Source of the DNA: Pterobdella sp. o SKG-2022
Taxonomy: Eukaryota > Annelida > Clitellata > Hirudinida > Piscicolidae
NCBI GenBank assembly: GCA_964035795.1
Contig: OZ038327.1
Location: 2,721,553 to 2,785,552 of the forward strand
Length of the DNA stretch: 64,000 nucleotides
Reading direction: 5' to 3'
Part shown: positions 1 through 53,422 of the stretch, piece by piece
Numbering within the stretch: the stretch's first letter is position 1
How the letters are laid out: each line of letters begins with the position of its first letter
The notes under the pieces: model-generated
Told to the model about the DNA's origin: nothing
Databases searched by the model: none
The model's input: the letters and a program-made list of their open reading frames with translations, nothing else
Made by a program: the position numbers and the translations under genes

Positions 1-45
1 TGCGAATTTATCATTTTTTTGACTATTAATCAACTCATTCATTTG

Positions 46-130
46 TTCATCCATCTTTCCACCCATGCATCCACACATCCATTCACCAAACCATCCATAC
101 ATTCTTCCACCCACCCACCCATCCATCCCT
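46..130. repeat. (ATCC)n-type degenerate repeat
   Basis: Units of atcc, accc and attc without G lie just beyond the donor of the leftmost thrombospondin exon. On the coding strand they read GGAT/GGGT. Confidence 0.85.
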
Positions 131-139
131 TCAAACTAC

Positions 140-38581
<38,442 letters not shown>

Positions 38582-38870
38582 CTGTGTTGTATTTTTTTTG
38601 TTTTATTAATATCATTAGTTATTATACTTAGCGAGAGTATAAACTAGTAATAGAAACAAAGGCATCAACCATAAATATTAGCCTTATTCAATTATATTTA
38701 AAGCATTAAAAGTACAAAAAAAAAACTAATATATGTATTTTTATTTATTATTTCTATTATTCTTATTATTTCATTATTCATACCAGCAAGTGATGATAGT
38801 AGTAGTATTAGAATGGATATTGACATGTTTTTTAGAGAAATCTTCTAATGAATGACTCAAGAAATCGTCT

Positions 38871-38903
<33 letters not shown>

Positions 38904-40828
38904 TAAATAAGAATAATAACAATTGGAACTAAAACAACAACAGTAATAATTATAATCTTCACAAAATGAAAATATAAATAAAAACAATAACAACAATATT
39001 CATAATTGTATAAATAATAGAAATAATAATGATTCTTCGAAAAATGAAAAAAAAAATTGAAAAATAAAAAAAAAAAAGAAAAATAAAAAAAAAAAATAAA
39101 CATTACTATACCAATAATAACACACACAAGGCAGCAGTGGCATTGTGGGATCAAGACCACGTAATGTTGCGTGTGTTGACCGCTACTACTGTTATTGCGC
39201 CATTTTTGTTTGTTTGGTTTTTTGTTTTTATGTTTGTTTGGTTGTTTTTTTTTTTGATTTTTTGTTTGTTTGCTTGTTTGTTTGTTTGACTGTTTGTTTG
39301 GGCTTTTGAAAAAATTTTTTTTGTAAATCCCGAGTTTTGTACATCTTAAAATACCCATAAGTACAATAAAAATAATAATATTATTAATTTATTATTAATA
39401 TTATTATTATTATCATTATTTTTTTCTATGATTGTTTTATTTATTCCTGTTATTGATATCTATATTATTCTTATTATTCTTGTAAATACTTCTGTTAATG
39501 GCTTTCCATTATTCTATTATCATATTTTTCTTCTTATTACCAGATATCAGCATTAAAAGCTTCATATAATTTTTAATTACCACTTCAAACACTGTTCTTA
39601 TTCCTATCTCTTTCCGTTGCTACTATTTATATAACTGTTATATTTTTTTTATTTTTTAAATAGGTTTATTATTGTTACTATTATTACTTTTTTTCATGTT
39701 TTTCATTATTTTTATTATTATCTATACAAGAGCTTTTGACGTTATCTGAATTCTAATTAAATGCAGCTATTAAGCTGTTAATGTCATTTCGGAATGAAAT
39801 TAAACATAAGCAGAATAAAACAAAATAGCTCAAATATAAATAAAATGAAATTAAATACGGATAAAAGTGAATCCACATATGGATTAAAGTAAAATATTGA
39901 TAAATAAATAAATAGATAAAAATTTTCAAAAAAATCGTATGTATTTTTCTTTGATATTATACTTCTATAGATTTTTGAGATTGGAGTTTATTGTAAGTTA
40001 ATATAGAAAGAACTATGCTTTGAATATAATTATATTTAAAAATATAATTTTCATATTCTAAAAATTATGCTTAATTATACGGTTATAATTAAGATATAAA
40101 ATTTTCTAATACATTTCAAATGCAAGTATTAAAAATATAATTATGTATAAAAATTATAAGATAATTTTTATAAATGGTCGTCTAGTTCTTATTAAAGGAC
40201 GACTATTGGTAACTACGATACCTCATGCCGATAACAATAATAATAATAAAAAAGAAAAAATAATAAAAAGATAGAAAAACTAAAAAAATATAATTAGAGA
40301 GCAATAATGTAAATAATATTAAAAATAAAGAAAATGATTGAAACAATAATAATAATAATAAAAAGAATAATAATTAAAATGTTTTCTAAAAAAAAAATCG
40401 AACAACAATAAACCATGATAATATTATTGCAAAAATGGAAAAATAACAGCAATAAAAATAATAACAACAAGATTATTTCTACTATTAAAATAAACATAGC
40501 AATCAATAATTCAAAAAAACCATAACAATCAAACGCAAAATATTATTATTGTTATTTTTGTTAGGATTATTGTTGTTATTATTTCAATTGTTATTATTAT
40601 TATTGTGTAATTTAATTAATATTCTATGATAAGACTATGAATTGGGTCGAATTCTAGTATTATTTTTAATTATTATTTCCATTTATTTCATTATTATCAT
40701 TTCTATTAGTTCCATTATTTTCTCATTATTTCTATCATTATTTCTATTGATTTCATTATTTTTAATTATTTATTCATTTTAAATTAACTTTTCTATTAAT
40801 ATTTTTTTTATTGATATTTTTATTTTTG

Positions 40829-40875
<47 letters not shown>

Positions 40876-41569
40876 TATTATTTTCAACTCACGGTATTTT
40901 AATGGAGAACTGGCTGGTTGTCATACCTAATCCATAGGAAGATTGTTTCTTTTATTTTGAACCTTATTATTATTATTATTGATATTATTATTGTTGATGT
41001 TGATAATGCTATTGTTGTTATTACCTCCTCTATTATTGTTTTTTATAGTTTATATTATTTCTTTTACAGTTATTATTATTTTTTTTTTTTTAATATCTTT
41101 TATTATTTTTAATAAATATAATTAATTTTTTTTCTTTTATTAATATTTTGTTTTTAGTAAAATTATAATTAAGAATATAATTGTTCTTGTTTCTCAATAT
41201 TCATTATTTTTTCAAACTTATTGCTGTGACAAATACTCTTGCTATTATTAAGGTAAAAAACTAATACTATCAGCATCTCCAATCAATCGCCTAAAACTGA
41301 AATCTACCTAAAAAAATATCCACTAAAAACTCTAAAAAGCAACGCAACTAAATTAACCGCTATATAAATACTCAAAATCAAAACTGATTTTTCAATAATT
41401 AAAATTAAAATCAGAAAAATACCTCTGAAAATTAAGTTAAAATGATTCCAATCTGCTCTCAAGTGCCTTTTATACCTCGCTTCTATATAGTACTTCATTG
41501 ATTGATATATTCTTGTCTGTGAGTTTATCTATGTAAGTATACACTCTAATATAAAAAAAACCTTCATAC
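38582..41569. other. Sequence upstream of the visible thrombospondin exons, nothing assigned
   Basis: A/T-rich simple sequence, with (ATT)n at 40827-40876. A signal-peptide exon for the thrombospondin should lie here or beyond the gap, but I could not recognise it. Confidence 0.6.
40827..40876. repeat. (ATT)n microsatellite
   Basis: Pure ATT run of about 50 bases. Confidence 0.93.
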
Positions 41570-41769
41570 NNNNNNNNNNNNNNNNNNNNNNNNNNNNNNN
41601 NNNNNNNNNNNNNNNNNNNNNNNNNNNNNNNNNNNNNNNNNNNNNNNNNNNNNNNNNNNNNNNNNNNNNNNNNNNNNNNNNNNNNNNNNNNNNNNNNNNN
41701 NNNNNNNNNNNNNNNNNNNNNNNNNNNNNNNNNNNNNNNNNNNNNNNNNNNNNNNNNNNNNNNNNNNNN
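41570..41769. other. Assembly gap of 200 N
   Basis: A block of exactly 200 undetermined bases, a typical placeholder for a gap of unknown size. Order and orientation of the two sides depend on scaffolding. Confidence 0.99.
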
Positions 41770-43678
41770 TGAGAGAAATGTTGAACTTTGGTGGCTAATG
41801 ATGAACTTTTTAGAGAAAAATAGTGAATTTTAAGAGAAACATCTTGTTCTCAAACTCTCCCCATTTTGCTGTATAATAGAATACAACTTCCTCAAACAAA
41901 ACAGGAAATTTGTGTGATGAAACATGATATTTGCTCGACTTATCAACAGGGTAATTATGTATATTGCCTGAATTTTATTTGGTACAGCCCATCCCTTTAG
42001 TAATGAGAAAATGGTTACAAAACGGATTAATTTTTCTTTAGTGCTTGTGTTTTATTTTGATTAATAATAATAGTAATGATAATAATGATAATAATAATAA
42101 TATTGTAAACTGCTTATATATCGCCACTTACGCATCATTCAGAAGCGCCCTGCTGTGAACCATTGAGAGCAATGAAACTTGAACATTTAGCTCAAAATTA
42201 TTCATGACCATATCTCCATTCTATTTATATCTATCAAATAAAAGAACTTTTAACAAACAATGCAAATAAATAGCTAATTAATTAAATGAAACAATAATAA
42301 ATATTAATAATATCATCAAAAATTAAATTGCTAAAAGCAAAATTGTGGCTTTCTACTGTAAAACTAAATTACAGACTTGATAGCTCCAACTTAGTCTTGG
42401 TGATGATTCGGTCTTCCCATCAGGCTGACTGCCTCACCAACCACTAATAACGAGTCATACTTACTAATATCGTCGTTAAATTTTAATGAACTTGGAAAAT
42501 ATGGATTTTTTTTGGTAATATATATTAAACTTAGAATGTATGAGTCAACCTTTATTAGTAGAATGAATGACAGAAAAATAAAGAAGATACAAACTAGTAA
42601 TTCGCTTGGGCGAAGGTTGGCGGTGGTATTGAATACAAATAGAACACCGATCAACTGAACGACACGAAGTCATCCCAAGCTTAATTCATATTATGATTGT
42701 TATTCAGAGAGGTATTCAATCTTATGAATTTTTTCTACCATGGCTTGATAAGCTTTCTATAAAAACCCCAAGCAAGTTTATGATATGAACCTTCAGTGAT
42801 AAAATAAATATAGACAAAATAACTCTATAAAAAGAAAGGATCTTGATTTATTTATTAGAACCAGATCAAAGCTTTAAAACCTCAAAAGACAATATAAAAC
42901 AAAGGGAGTAAACCTGTCCAAAAATAACATAAATATCAAACTGAATCGTTAAAGTCACTTGCAGCTCTGTTTAATGCATACATTTTATGTTTTTTCAACG
43001 CTTTTTTATCTTTTTTTCTTACATGATTTGAGATTAAAATAAATGGTACGATTTTATTTTAAACTCCACCCAAAAAAAGAGTTCCGATTCTGCGCATGCC
43101 AGAGTGATCTCTTCATCATTTGCTTGAGTGATGTTTTTCACTGAGAACCCAAGTTAACCATGTTCAAACAAAGAGGTGTTTACGTAGAGGTTTTGAGTCT
43201 CCATCACCCCTTTGATCAAATCACACTCAATAAGTAACGATTATAAATACAACGATAATAAATAGAGCCATCTGTCGAAACTACACATCCCCTCTATTGT
43301 AACTTATTCCTATCTCTGCTTTCCTCATTTCAGTTTATTCACATCTTTTTACCTATTACCACTACCATAATCCTACCCTTCTATCCTTCATCTTTAATTG
43401 CTATCCCCCATTTTTTTCTCATCCATCACTCATCTCCAATCACCCATCCTCTCATCATTACTTTTTCACTCAACCGAGCCCTGACATCTCTTCACCCTTT
43501 TCCTTCCCTCTCTCATCTTCATTTCTTCATTTATTGTTCCCTTCTTTATATTCTTCCCCCTAGACTCCATTTTATATTTTCTCTGTTTTTCTTCTTCTTC
43601 CTCTCCCTCTCCTCCCTCACCCATTCCTCCTCCATATACAGACCAGGTTACAATCACACACAATCACAATATGCATAC
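41770..43678. other. Intergenic or intronic sequence, nothing assigned
   Basis: Ordinary A/T-rich sequence with a short element-like block (42107, ctgcttatatatcgcc) and a pyrimidine-rich, G-poor stretch at 43300-43640 that leads up to the next exon. No exon with support was found. Confidence 0.6.
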
Positions 43679-45529
<1,851 letters not shown>

Positions 45530-47858
45530 CTGGTGTTGAGTGGACTTAATGTATTGTTTTTGTTGAATAAGGATGTTGCTCAATGCATTTTATTGTTGAT
45601 TGTGTTGTGTTTTAAATGCATGTTTTGTTGAATGTGTTGTGTTTCAAAAACATTCATTGATAAATATGTCGCATCACGAAACATTCATTGATGTGATCAT
45701 ACTAGCACAAACTTTGAGCTACTAGGCCAAATAGTTCTTATACAAAAAAACTAGTTTTAAAACAGAATAATATATAAATATCTATACATATTGTTATGGA
45801 CACATAGTAGCACCCTATGAAACCTATCAATGGTGCAACCAAAATCCCAGTTAAAGATAACCTAGTGGTCGACTTACTTGGGGAATACCTCATGTCTGTA
45901 TTGATGTATCTTCAAATTATACCTGATTTCCTCCCTTCACTTGATTATACAACTGAAAGACAAAAGCATCAGCAGAGATTCTGTTGTTTATTGGTTGTTT
46001 ATCCACCCAACATAACTCTGCATAGGTATGTGGCTAGAAACTTGTGGTGGTGCTGGTGGGATCAGAGGTGGTTTATCGATTTATTCAAGACATTAAATCA
46101 ATATGAGAACCAATAGTTTAGGTAGGTTATTAATCCAAGAAACCATCCTAAACAGATATCAGACATAAAAATGACCTGGAACGGATCCAAGACTTCTTTG
46201 AAATTACTTCGAAAATAGATTATTCGAATGCTTGCTTCAAAAGCAATAAGTAAAAATACGTTGGCTTTTATTGAAACTCCAATATTAAAATTTTGATTGG
46301 CTTATCAAAAATAAATCAAAATGGGAGGATGGAGAACTCCGATGGCAAACTGAGAAGAGCACTGCAACATCCATGCTTGTAAACTTTTAAGGCCTGTTCC
46401 ACCTCCTTTCTCATCCGGGCTTGAAACCGGAAATGGCATTGTTTTTTTTATCCGCAATTATTGACTTCAATCCCATTTTTCTCATGATAGAAAATGAGAA
46501 AACTACTAATTAATATTGTAAGCTAGAGCTACAAAAAGCTTCGTGTCTTATTGAAAAAATTTGCGTTTGTTGACCTTGAAATACTAAAACAAACTAACAG
46601 AATATGTTTGGTTCTGGTAATTTCCATTCATTCGCATGAAACTAGAAGATTGAAGTTTCCATTGCTACAATTGCAAAAAAATATTCCAAAATTTTTTTGC
46701 CTTCACTTGTTGATCTGGTTGAAGAAATAACTTTTTGGAAATGTGAGGCTTTAAATTTCACAATAAAACTAATCGTTATGTTTGTGGGTGCATTTAAAAA
46801 ATCTAAAACAATATTAACTTCAAGAAATTGAATATATATATAAACATTGTTTTTTTTATCTGCAATTATTGAAGTATTTATATGTATAGCTTAGGCACTA
46901 TTGGTTTTGAAGATTTCCATAGTTCATAGTGATAGATGGCTGTTTTTTGATTGGGTGGTTTTTTTTTGACAATTCGATTTTTGAGCAGTTGTGGAATATA
47001 TGATGAAAAATAAGATAAAAAATGAATTTAATAAATAATAAAAAAATAATATAGTTATTAATAAAAATGGTTATAATAACAAATATTATGTAGATACAAT
47101 CAAACACAGTAATTATCGAAGTTCACTTTTCGTTGTTTATGCTTGGTTGGTTTTTATAGGTGAGTTGTTATTGTTTCGAACCTTAATGTTGTTTCTTATG
47201 GGCGAATACAAAGTATTTAAATAAACGTTTTGTATTTCAGGTATACCGATATAAATAAATGCTAATACACTACATTGGTTTCTATTGCGTATTTGATATG
47301 GAAACTATCTTAAAATACAAATTGATACCAGTAAAAATATAAAATTGCATGTTAATGATTTAAATACATTATAAAAGTATGTGATATAGCTATTTTCGTG
47401 TTTTTATGCTATTGAGTAAGTAGAAGCCATTTTAAATTATTTAAAATTTATAGTTATATACAAAATTATGAAAATTTTTGTAACAAAATACATCATCATT
47501 AGAATTCTTGTCATGAAAAAATATATTTAGCAGCACTACAATAATAATAATAATAATAATAATGATGAGTATAACAATAGAAATAATAATAATTTATTAA
47601 TGAAAAAAAATAATTTCAACATGAATAGTAAAAAAATTAGTACCATTGTTCAGTGATCAGGTTTGAATCAAATAATTTGAAGGGTTCCTTTTCTTCCAAG
47701 CAGCTTTGCCAATCTGAATAAAGAAGAATAACAATAATAATTGGAAACAATAATAATAAAATAAGAATGGCAATTAAAGAAAAGAATAAAAATAATATTG
47801 AAAATAATAATTATAGACAATAATAAAATTATAGAAATAAAAAGAAATTATAAAAATA
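45530..47858. other. Region between the WD-like gene and the crystallin-domain gene
   Basis: Head-to-head spacing, so promoters of both genes could lie here. It contains a SINE fragment at 45803 and a somewhat GC-richer patch at 46320-46450 with an ETS-like ccggaa. No further coding sequence recognised. Confidence 0.5.
45803..45884 (+). mobile_element. SINE body fragment (type B)
   Basis: Reads agcaccctatgaaacctatc, aatggtgcaaccaaaatccc, agttaaagataacctagtgg and tcgacttacttg, matching the copies at 2960-3045 (reversed) and 23185-23255. No tRNA head. Confidence 0.6.
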
Positions 47859-48691
47859 ATGGCGTTTTTCTTAGAGCATGCCTACAAAACCAAAAAAACG
47901 GAAAAAGATAAAAGACTCAAAGAATATTGGAAAAACAAACTATTACAAGACGACCACCATGATGAATTTAAAAAGGAACTTAAATCAAAAAACGATTTTA
48001 AAGGCGAATTCAAATCACCAAACGACCGCCATACTGGATTTAAAAGTGAATTTAACGAGCTGAAGTTTAAAAGTTACCAAGATTTGAACGATACCAAATT
48101 ACTTTTTTCTCCGAATTCAAAATCCGAGTCAAAAAGGAGTGAGTCTGGCTACGCTCCGTCCATCTTGTCAGACGAAAATGACAGAAACATTAAAGGGAGT
48201 ATGAGAAGCCCTAATAATAACAACAATAACAATAATATCAACAATAAAAATCATAACATGAATAATAAGAATAATAATATCTATAATAACAATCATAGTA
48301 TGCTACGTACTGATAATTACAAGGTGAATAGAGATGTATTTCGAGAAGACTTGGTGACACCTAGCGAGAAAAATGAGAAGTTTTTCGCTAGAAAGTGTTA
48401 TGCTAATGAGTCTGTAAGAAGAATAAATGTAAAAAATAATAACAATAACAACAATAATAATTACATAAGTAGTAAAAAAAGTTACGTGAAAGACAAAACA
48501 TATAACAAAAAAAACTTCAACAACAACAATTACAATAAATACAATAACAACTACTTTGACAAAGCAAACAACAACACAACACCAACAACTGAATGGCTAA
48601 GCAGGGTGCAACAAGAATTGGAACAACAACGCAAAAACTGGAGCAATGAAGTTGATAAGCTCCTATCTCCAGCCTCCATCAGTGATAACAA
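47859..48691 (+). CDS. Dual-crystallin gene: exon 1, Asn-rich N-terminal region
   Basis: Starts MAFFLEHAYKTKKTEKDKRL. The middle has three Asn-rich runs made of AAT/AAC codons. The end, TEWLSRVQQELEQQRKNWSN then EVDKLL, is helical and resembles the Trp-containing segment ahead of other crystallin domains. The start ATG is the first in the frame after A-rich sequence; no upstream exon was seen. The phase-2 end at aa|gttatc is a weak donor but is the one that joins in frame to SKFSFGSS. Confidence 0.75.
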
Positions 48692-51600
48692 GTTATCATT
48701 TTTATTATTATAAATAGTAGTAGTAATATTATTATCAATTACGTATTTAACTACAAATAACACATGCCACATGATAATGATCAATAAAGACCGAAAATTA
48801 GGTCAGCGTTTGCCAATATTTGCTCTTACACATTAGGTATCATTCGTCTAAATATAGACTGTTATGTTTATTAATGTGTTACTAAGTATGAGGTATTTTT
48901 AGTAAGGATTAAGCTGTCCTGTTATTGGTTGATCTCTTGGTGATGATAATGATGATGGTTAGTGTATTGATGATGAGGACGATGATGGGATGATAATGAT
49001 GATGGTTAGTGTATTGATGATGAGGACGATGATGGGATGATAATGATGATGAAAAAAAATACATAAAACAAAAAAATAAATCCTAAGAATGTTTCTAAAA
49101 CTACTACTGATAATAATAAAAATAATGATCATAACAATAATAACAATCATTATAATAAATAAAACAATAAAAATAATGAAAAAGTTAAAAATAGCATAGT
49201 TGATAACGTTAGTAATACCACTTCTACGTCACCAAGCTGCTTGACCATTGATTATCGTTGAGCGGTGTGAGTTGAAGGTTATCTAAACTGATGATGATGA
49301 TGATGATAATAATAATAATAATAATAATAAAATATTGTTATTTTTATAATTTTCCTCTTCTCAACAGTAAATTTTCTTTCGGTTCATCACACTCACCCAA
49401 CACCACCAACTTTTTCGACGCCCAGCAAAACTCCTACGTTGACACTTCTGGTCCACTGGCTCTTTTTAAGGTCAGTCTGGTTGGGTGGGAGAGAGGGATT
49501 GAGTGGGTAGGGGTGGGAAAAGAAGGGTTGGTTAGCTGAGAGAGAGAGAAAAGGACTTGGCTGGGTGGGGAAGGAGAAGGGTGTGTGTTGGATGTTTGAC
49601 TGGGTTGAGTGAATTGATTTGGTTGTTCAAAGCTGGTTTCGGTAAGAAGGCTAAAGTGGTTGCATGTAGGGTTGGTTGGGTGGCTTGCTTAGCCTATTTC
49701 AGGGTCTAGCCTTCTTTATGGTCAGGTTACCTTTTTAAATTATACATGGGAGGTTTCAGGCTGGTTCTATTGGTAATTAATCGATAAATAACAAATTTGT
49801 ATTTAGGCTTTTGATAGTCTTGTCTTTTTTGAAGTCAGGTTCGCTGTCTTTTCATTGATTGTGGCGTTAGTTGTTTTAAGCTTTAAATTAAGGCACAATT
49901 AACTGATATTATATCCAAGAATCATCAAAAAGTGAATGATAAAAAAATAATAAATAAAAGCTATATTTCAAGAAAAATCGTGAAAAAAAATGCAAAAAAT
50001 ATATAATCATGAGAAATTTGATAATAGCAAAAGTTTTCGTGTGAAATTAACGCTTGAGTAACAAAAAATGGAATGATAATAATGAAATTATCAATAATAA
50101 AAATAGCAAAACTATATAAAATGATAACTTTTATTTTTATTATTTTTATATATCATTGATAGACAATCATATTTCCATCCATCCATTTATCTATTCACCC
50201 TTTCATCCATTCATCTACCCATCCATTCACCCATCTACTAATTCATCCATTCATTCATCTATTACACAGGCCTTCATCGACGTATCAGAATACCCAATAG
50301 AATCGATCAACGTAGGATTGGATAACATTGGGAATAAGGTAGGAATGGATAAGTTGAATGAATGGGCGGATGAATGAATAAATGAATGGATGGATAGATG
50401 GACAAATAAATATATAAATTGGTAGATGGATGAATGGATAATTGAAAAAATGGGTAGATGGGTGAGTTAATGACTTATAGATGGTTGCATAAATGAAAGG
50501 TTGTATGGATGGAAGAATGAAAGAATGGATGAATGGATGGAAGGTTGCATAAAGAAAAAGATGATTGCATGGATGAATGGTTGCATGGATTGAAGGATGG
50601 ATGGATGATGATGATTGATTTATTTGATTCTTTGATAAATAATAAAATATTAGAGTTTTTAATAGCTATTTAACTTTTAAATAATATAAAGTAAATTTCA
50701 TCTTGATCGTTTTCATTACGAACGCCGGTTCACTGGGTGCATTCTAAAGTCTTGAAGAATGTTTGTAAAGTCATAATAGTAATAAAATAAACATTAATAC
50801 AAGAATGCTTATTTAGTAATTTATAATAATCATCAAGTTAATGATTTAGAAAGAATTGAGAAAATAATGTTTTGAGCATAAAACAAAAAAAAGTAACGAT
50901 AAAAACAAAATGGATGAAAACGAAAAAAAGCATTAAAAAAAATAATAACAAAAAAAGAAAAAAATAACAAAAAAAAAATATAATAACGTAAAAAAATGAA
51001 AAAATAATAATAAAAAAATTATAACGATAAAAATAATAAAAATAGTACTATGACAGTATAAAAATAACTTTTACACACTTTCAATAGCATCTGAAATATT
51101 TTCAGAATTCAAGTCATTTATATAAGTAAATAATGAAGGATAATAATAGGAATAAAAATAACATTGATAATGATAATAACAGTATTAATAAATGTAATAA
51201 TAGCAATAATAAAATTATTCATTAAAAAAAAAAGTAATAATGAATATAGTAATATTAATGATAATAACTTCAATAAAAATTAAAGTAATAATAATAGTAA
51301 TTATAATAATAATAGTAATGATAATAATAACATTAATAATAATCATAATAATTAAACTTCAAAAACATCAATTGAAAATAAATTATAGCTTCCCTTTCAA
51401 ATAAATGTATGAATCCTCAATTGATGTTTTTAAAGTTTATTTGCTATAAAAAACATACATAAGATGTCTCTGAAAAATTACAAATAATTATAATAGTAAT
51501 AATAATAATAATAATAATGGTGTTAATAATAATAAAAGTAATAACAATAATAGTAGTAATAACAATAATAATGATGATAATGATCTTGTTAAGGCTATAT

Positions 51601-53422
51601 TTATTAATGTTTTTAGACAACACCATCATAAAAAGCCATTAAAAATGTTTATTTATGTTTTATTTCAAATAAAAAGAAGATAACAATATCAATAAAGGTA
51701 TTTCATTTGCTTAAAGAATCTGGGTTTAAACTAAGGCTGAGAAAAAAAAATAGAAATATTACACTGGCTAAAAGAATTAAAATACAGTGCATGAAGACTA
51801 CAAAAAAATGAGATAAAAAATTATTTGAAAAATTAGAGGCCTCCAGGCTTTGTGGAGAACAAACACCGACTATTTGTTAAACAAATGATGGACATATGTT
51901 TTTGTTACACAAGTGTCCCACAAAAATCACACGAGACAAACGCATCTCAATCAAACTCCATTTTCTTTTTATGTATCATCAGCTGTTTGTTGTAGCGTTA
52001 TGTTTTTTCTAAAATAGTTATAAACCCCATTATTTGTACCAAAAAAACACACAAATAAACAAACAAATAACGAATATTATTATAGTGGCATGAAACTGTT
52101 TAGTCTTCAAGACCATTTTATATCCCATCATATGCCACTAAAGGTGGTGGTGGAAGGTAGACAAGATGAAGATGCTAAAGTGGCCACTACCTTCACTCAG
52201 AAGATACCACTACCTAGGTTAGAGGGTAAAAAAATAACAGACAAAAAACTTTATAATTATACTACAATATAATGCTTTCGGCAAGCTTTAGTTATCTGCA
52301 TTAAATTCAGTGCAATAGATATCCCAACATAAACCGTACTAAGCACACATCATACCGCGACCTAAACCACTACACCATACCACACCAATCAAACCACCAC
52401 AGCAAACCACCAAACCATAAAATACATTGAACTACACAATTCACCTTCCTTTCCCACACCACATCTCACATCACACCTCACACAAGCATCCCACTACACC
52501 ACACCACCACCCTCTTCTCCCATTACATCCCCATAACATAACCCACACCATACCAAATCATACACTGCACCATAAACCCTACACCTTCAACCTCCCTCTC
52601 CTCCCCCATCTTCCACCCAGATACGCTGATGTTTCCAATATGACAGCTCAAATCAACAAAATGGGGGTGATGAAAATAGAAATCCCTCTTCTCTTCTTTT
52701 TTCCCCAAGACCATCCCAACCTCTACACCACTCCATCACAACCGTCTAGACATACGTCTATAAATAACCAGTCTAAATATAGTAACAAAAGTACAAGTAA
52801 TGTGTCTAGGGTTGGTTATGACGATGTGGGTGGTCATGGAGAGAGTCGACCTGGTTTTGACGGAGGTTTTAACCAATATGACCAAGGGTTCCACTATGAT
52901 AGATATTCTGGGTATAAAAATACCTCCCCCAAACGGAACCAATCCCTTTCCACCACTAACAACCATCTTTCAACACCATTACACACAACCACCCATCCCC
53001 ACCAACAACACAACCTACCCAAAAACAATTCCAGCTTCCATTACAACTACAAAACTCCCCAAGACTACGACCCTAAACTCGTCTACGGAAACTCTTACGT
53101 TAGCGAAGTTACCACCGACGCACGTGGCGGGCAGGCGATGGAAATTGTCGTTAAGGCGGGCGTTTGTTTCCATGGTGATGACGTCATAGTTGAGGTAGTG
53201 GACGAGAAGCTTTTAGTGGTTGGGGTGGAAGTGAAACCGGAAAACCAAAAAATAATGTTCAGGGATAACGGAAGAGGCTCGAATAATGGCGGGAAGTTGA
53301 TCGATAATGACGTCATCCATATAAAAACCTATTCCCTCCCCAGATCAGCTGATCCTTCGGCCATTAGTTGTACCATGAATAGAGAGGGATTGGTGTTGGT
53401 GCGTATACCATTAAGCAGATGA
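47859..53422 (+). CDS. Small heat shock-like protein with two alpha-crystallin domains (gene span, five exons)
   Basis: Five exons (47859-48691, 49368-49470, 50270-50338, 52144-52217, 52621-53422) join in perfect phase to 627 codons including the stop. The first 300 residues are charged and Asn-rich. Alpha-crystallin domain 1 spans roughly residues 303-390 (LFKAFIDVSEYPIESINVGL, VVVEGRQDED, FTQKIPLPRYADVSNMTAQI, MKIEIPL). Domain 2 spans about 532-626 (VKAGVCFHGDDVIVEVV, EKLLVVGVEV, IKTYSLPRSADPSAISCTMN, GLVLVRIPLSR). These match the HSP20 fold: the DVS-x-P start, the LPR-x-x-D-x-x-x-I-x-x-x-M motif and the final GV-x-I-x-IP strand. Members act as ATP-independent chaperones. Dual-domain forms are known from flatworms at about 36-40 kDa; this one is much longer because of its N-terminal part. 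No heat shock element was recognised. Confidence 0.88.
48934..49046. repeat. 56-bp tandem duplication rich in gatgat
   Basis: The unit gatgatggttagtgtattga then tgatgaggacgatgatggga appears twice in a row. Intronic, soon after exon 1 of the crystallin gene. Confidence 0.8.
49368..49470 (+). CDS. Dual-crystallin gene: exon 2
   Basis: Reads KFSFGSSHSPNTTNFFDAQQ, then NSYVDTSGPLALFK. Acceptor tcaacag, donor gtcagt, phase 2 to phase 0. It leads directly into the first beta strand of crystallin domain 1. Confidence 0.88.
50170..50262. repeat. (ATCC)n-type repeat before an acceptor
   Basis: Degenerate atcc, attc and accc units, without G, run up to the acceptor of exon 3 of the crystallin gene. 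Confidence 0.85.
50270..50338 (+). CDS. Dual-crystallin gene: exon 3, start of crystallin domain 1
   Basis: Reads AFIDVSEYPIESINVGLDNI then GNK, the typical DVS-x-x-P-x-E-x-I-x-V opening of an alpha-crystallin domain. Acceptor ttacacag, donor gtagga, 23 codons, phase 0 at both ends. Confidence 0.92.
50345..50612. repeat. (GGAT)n-type degenerate repeat after a donor
   Basis: Units of atgg, gatg and aatg, almost without C, begin directly behind the donor of exon 3. It is the complement in composition of the repeat before exon 3. Confidence 0.85.
52144..52217 (+). CDS. Dual-crystallin gene: exon 4, middle of crystallin domain 1
   Basis: Reads VVVEGRQDEDAKVATTFTQK then IPLP, equal to the L-x-V-x-G-x-H and F-x-R-x-x-x-LP strands of HSP20 proteins. 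Acceptor ctaaag, donor gttaga, phase 0 to phase 2. The acceptor was chosen by homology; a longer exon upstream would keep the same frame. Confidence 0.88.
52621..53422 (+). CDS. Dual-crystallin gene: last exon, end of domain 1 and all of domain 2
   Basis: After acceptor cacccag it reads YADVSNMTAQINKMGVMKIE then IPL, closing domain 1. A linker of about 140 residues rich in Asn, Ser, Thr and Pro follows. Domain 2 starts near AMEIVVKAGV and ends in LVRIPLSR and a TGA stop. Domain 2 has diverged: its LPRSADPSAI motif is clear, but there is a Gly/Asn-rich loop (RDNGRGSNNGGK) where the flexible beta-6 loop lies. Confidence 0.9.

Noticed and set aside
42391..42654. Non-repetitive 87-residue open frame on the minus strand
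   Set aside because: Parts look like ordinary protein (RPSELLVC, SLLVVGEAVSLMGRP), but I found no splice sites, family match or neighbours to support it; it may be an old element.
45817..46116. 99-residue open frame on the plus strand
   Set aside because: Its first third lies in a SINE fragment and the rest shows no conserved pattern.
47600..47858. Heat shock element upstream of the crystallin gene
   Set aside because: Only loosely spaced GAA and TTC triplets are present; none has the alternating five-base spacing.
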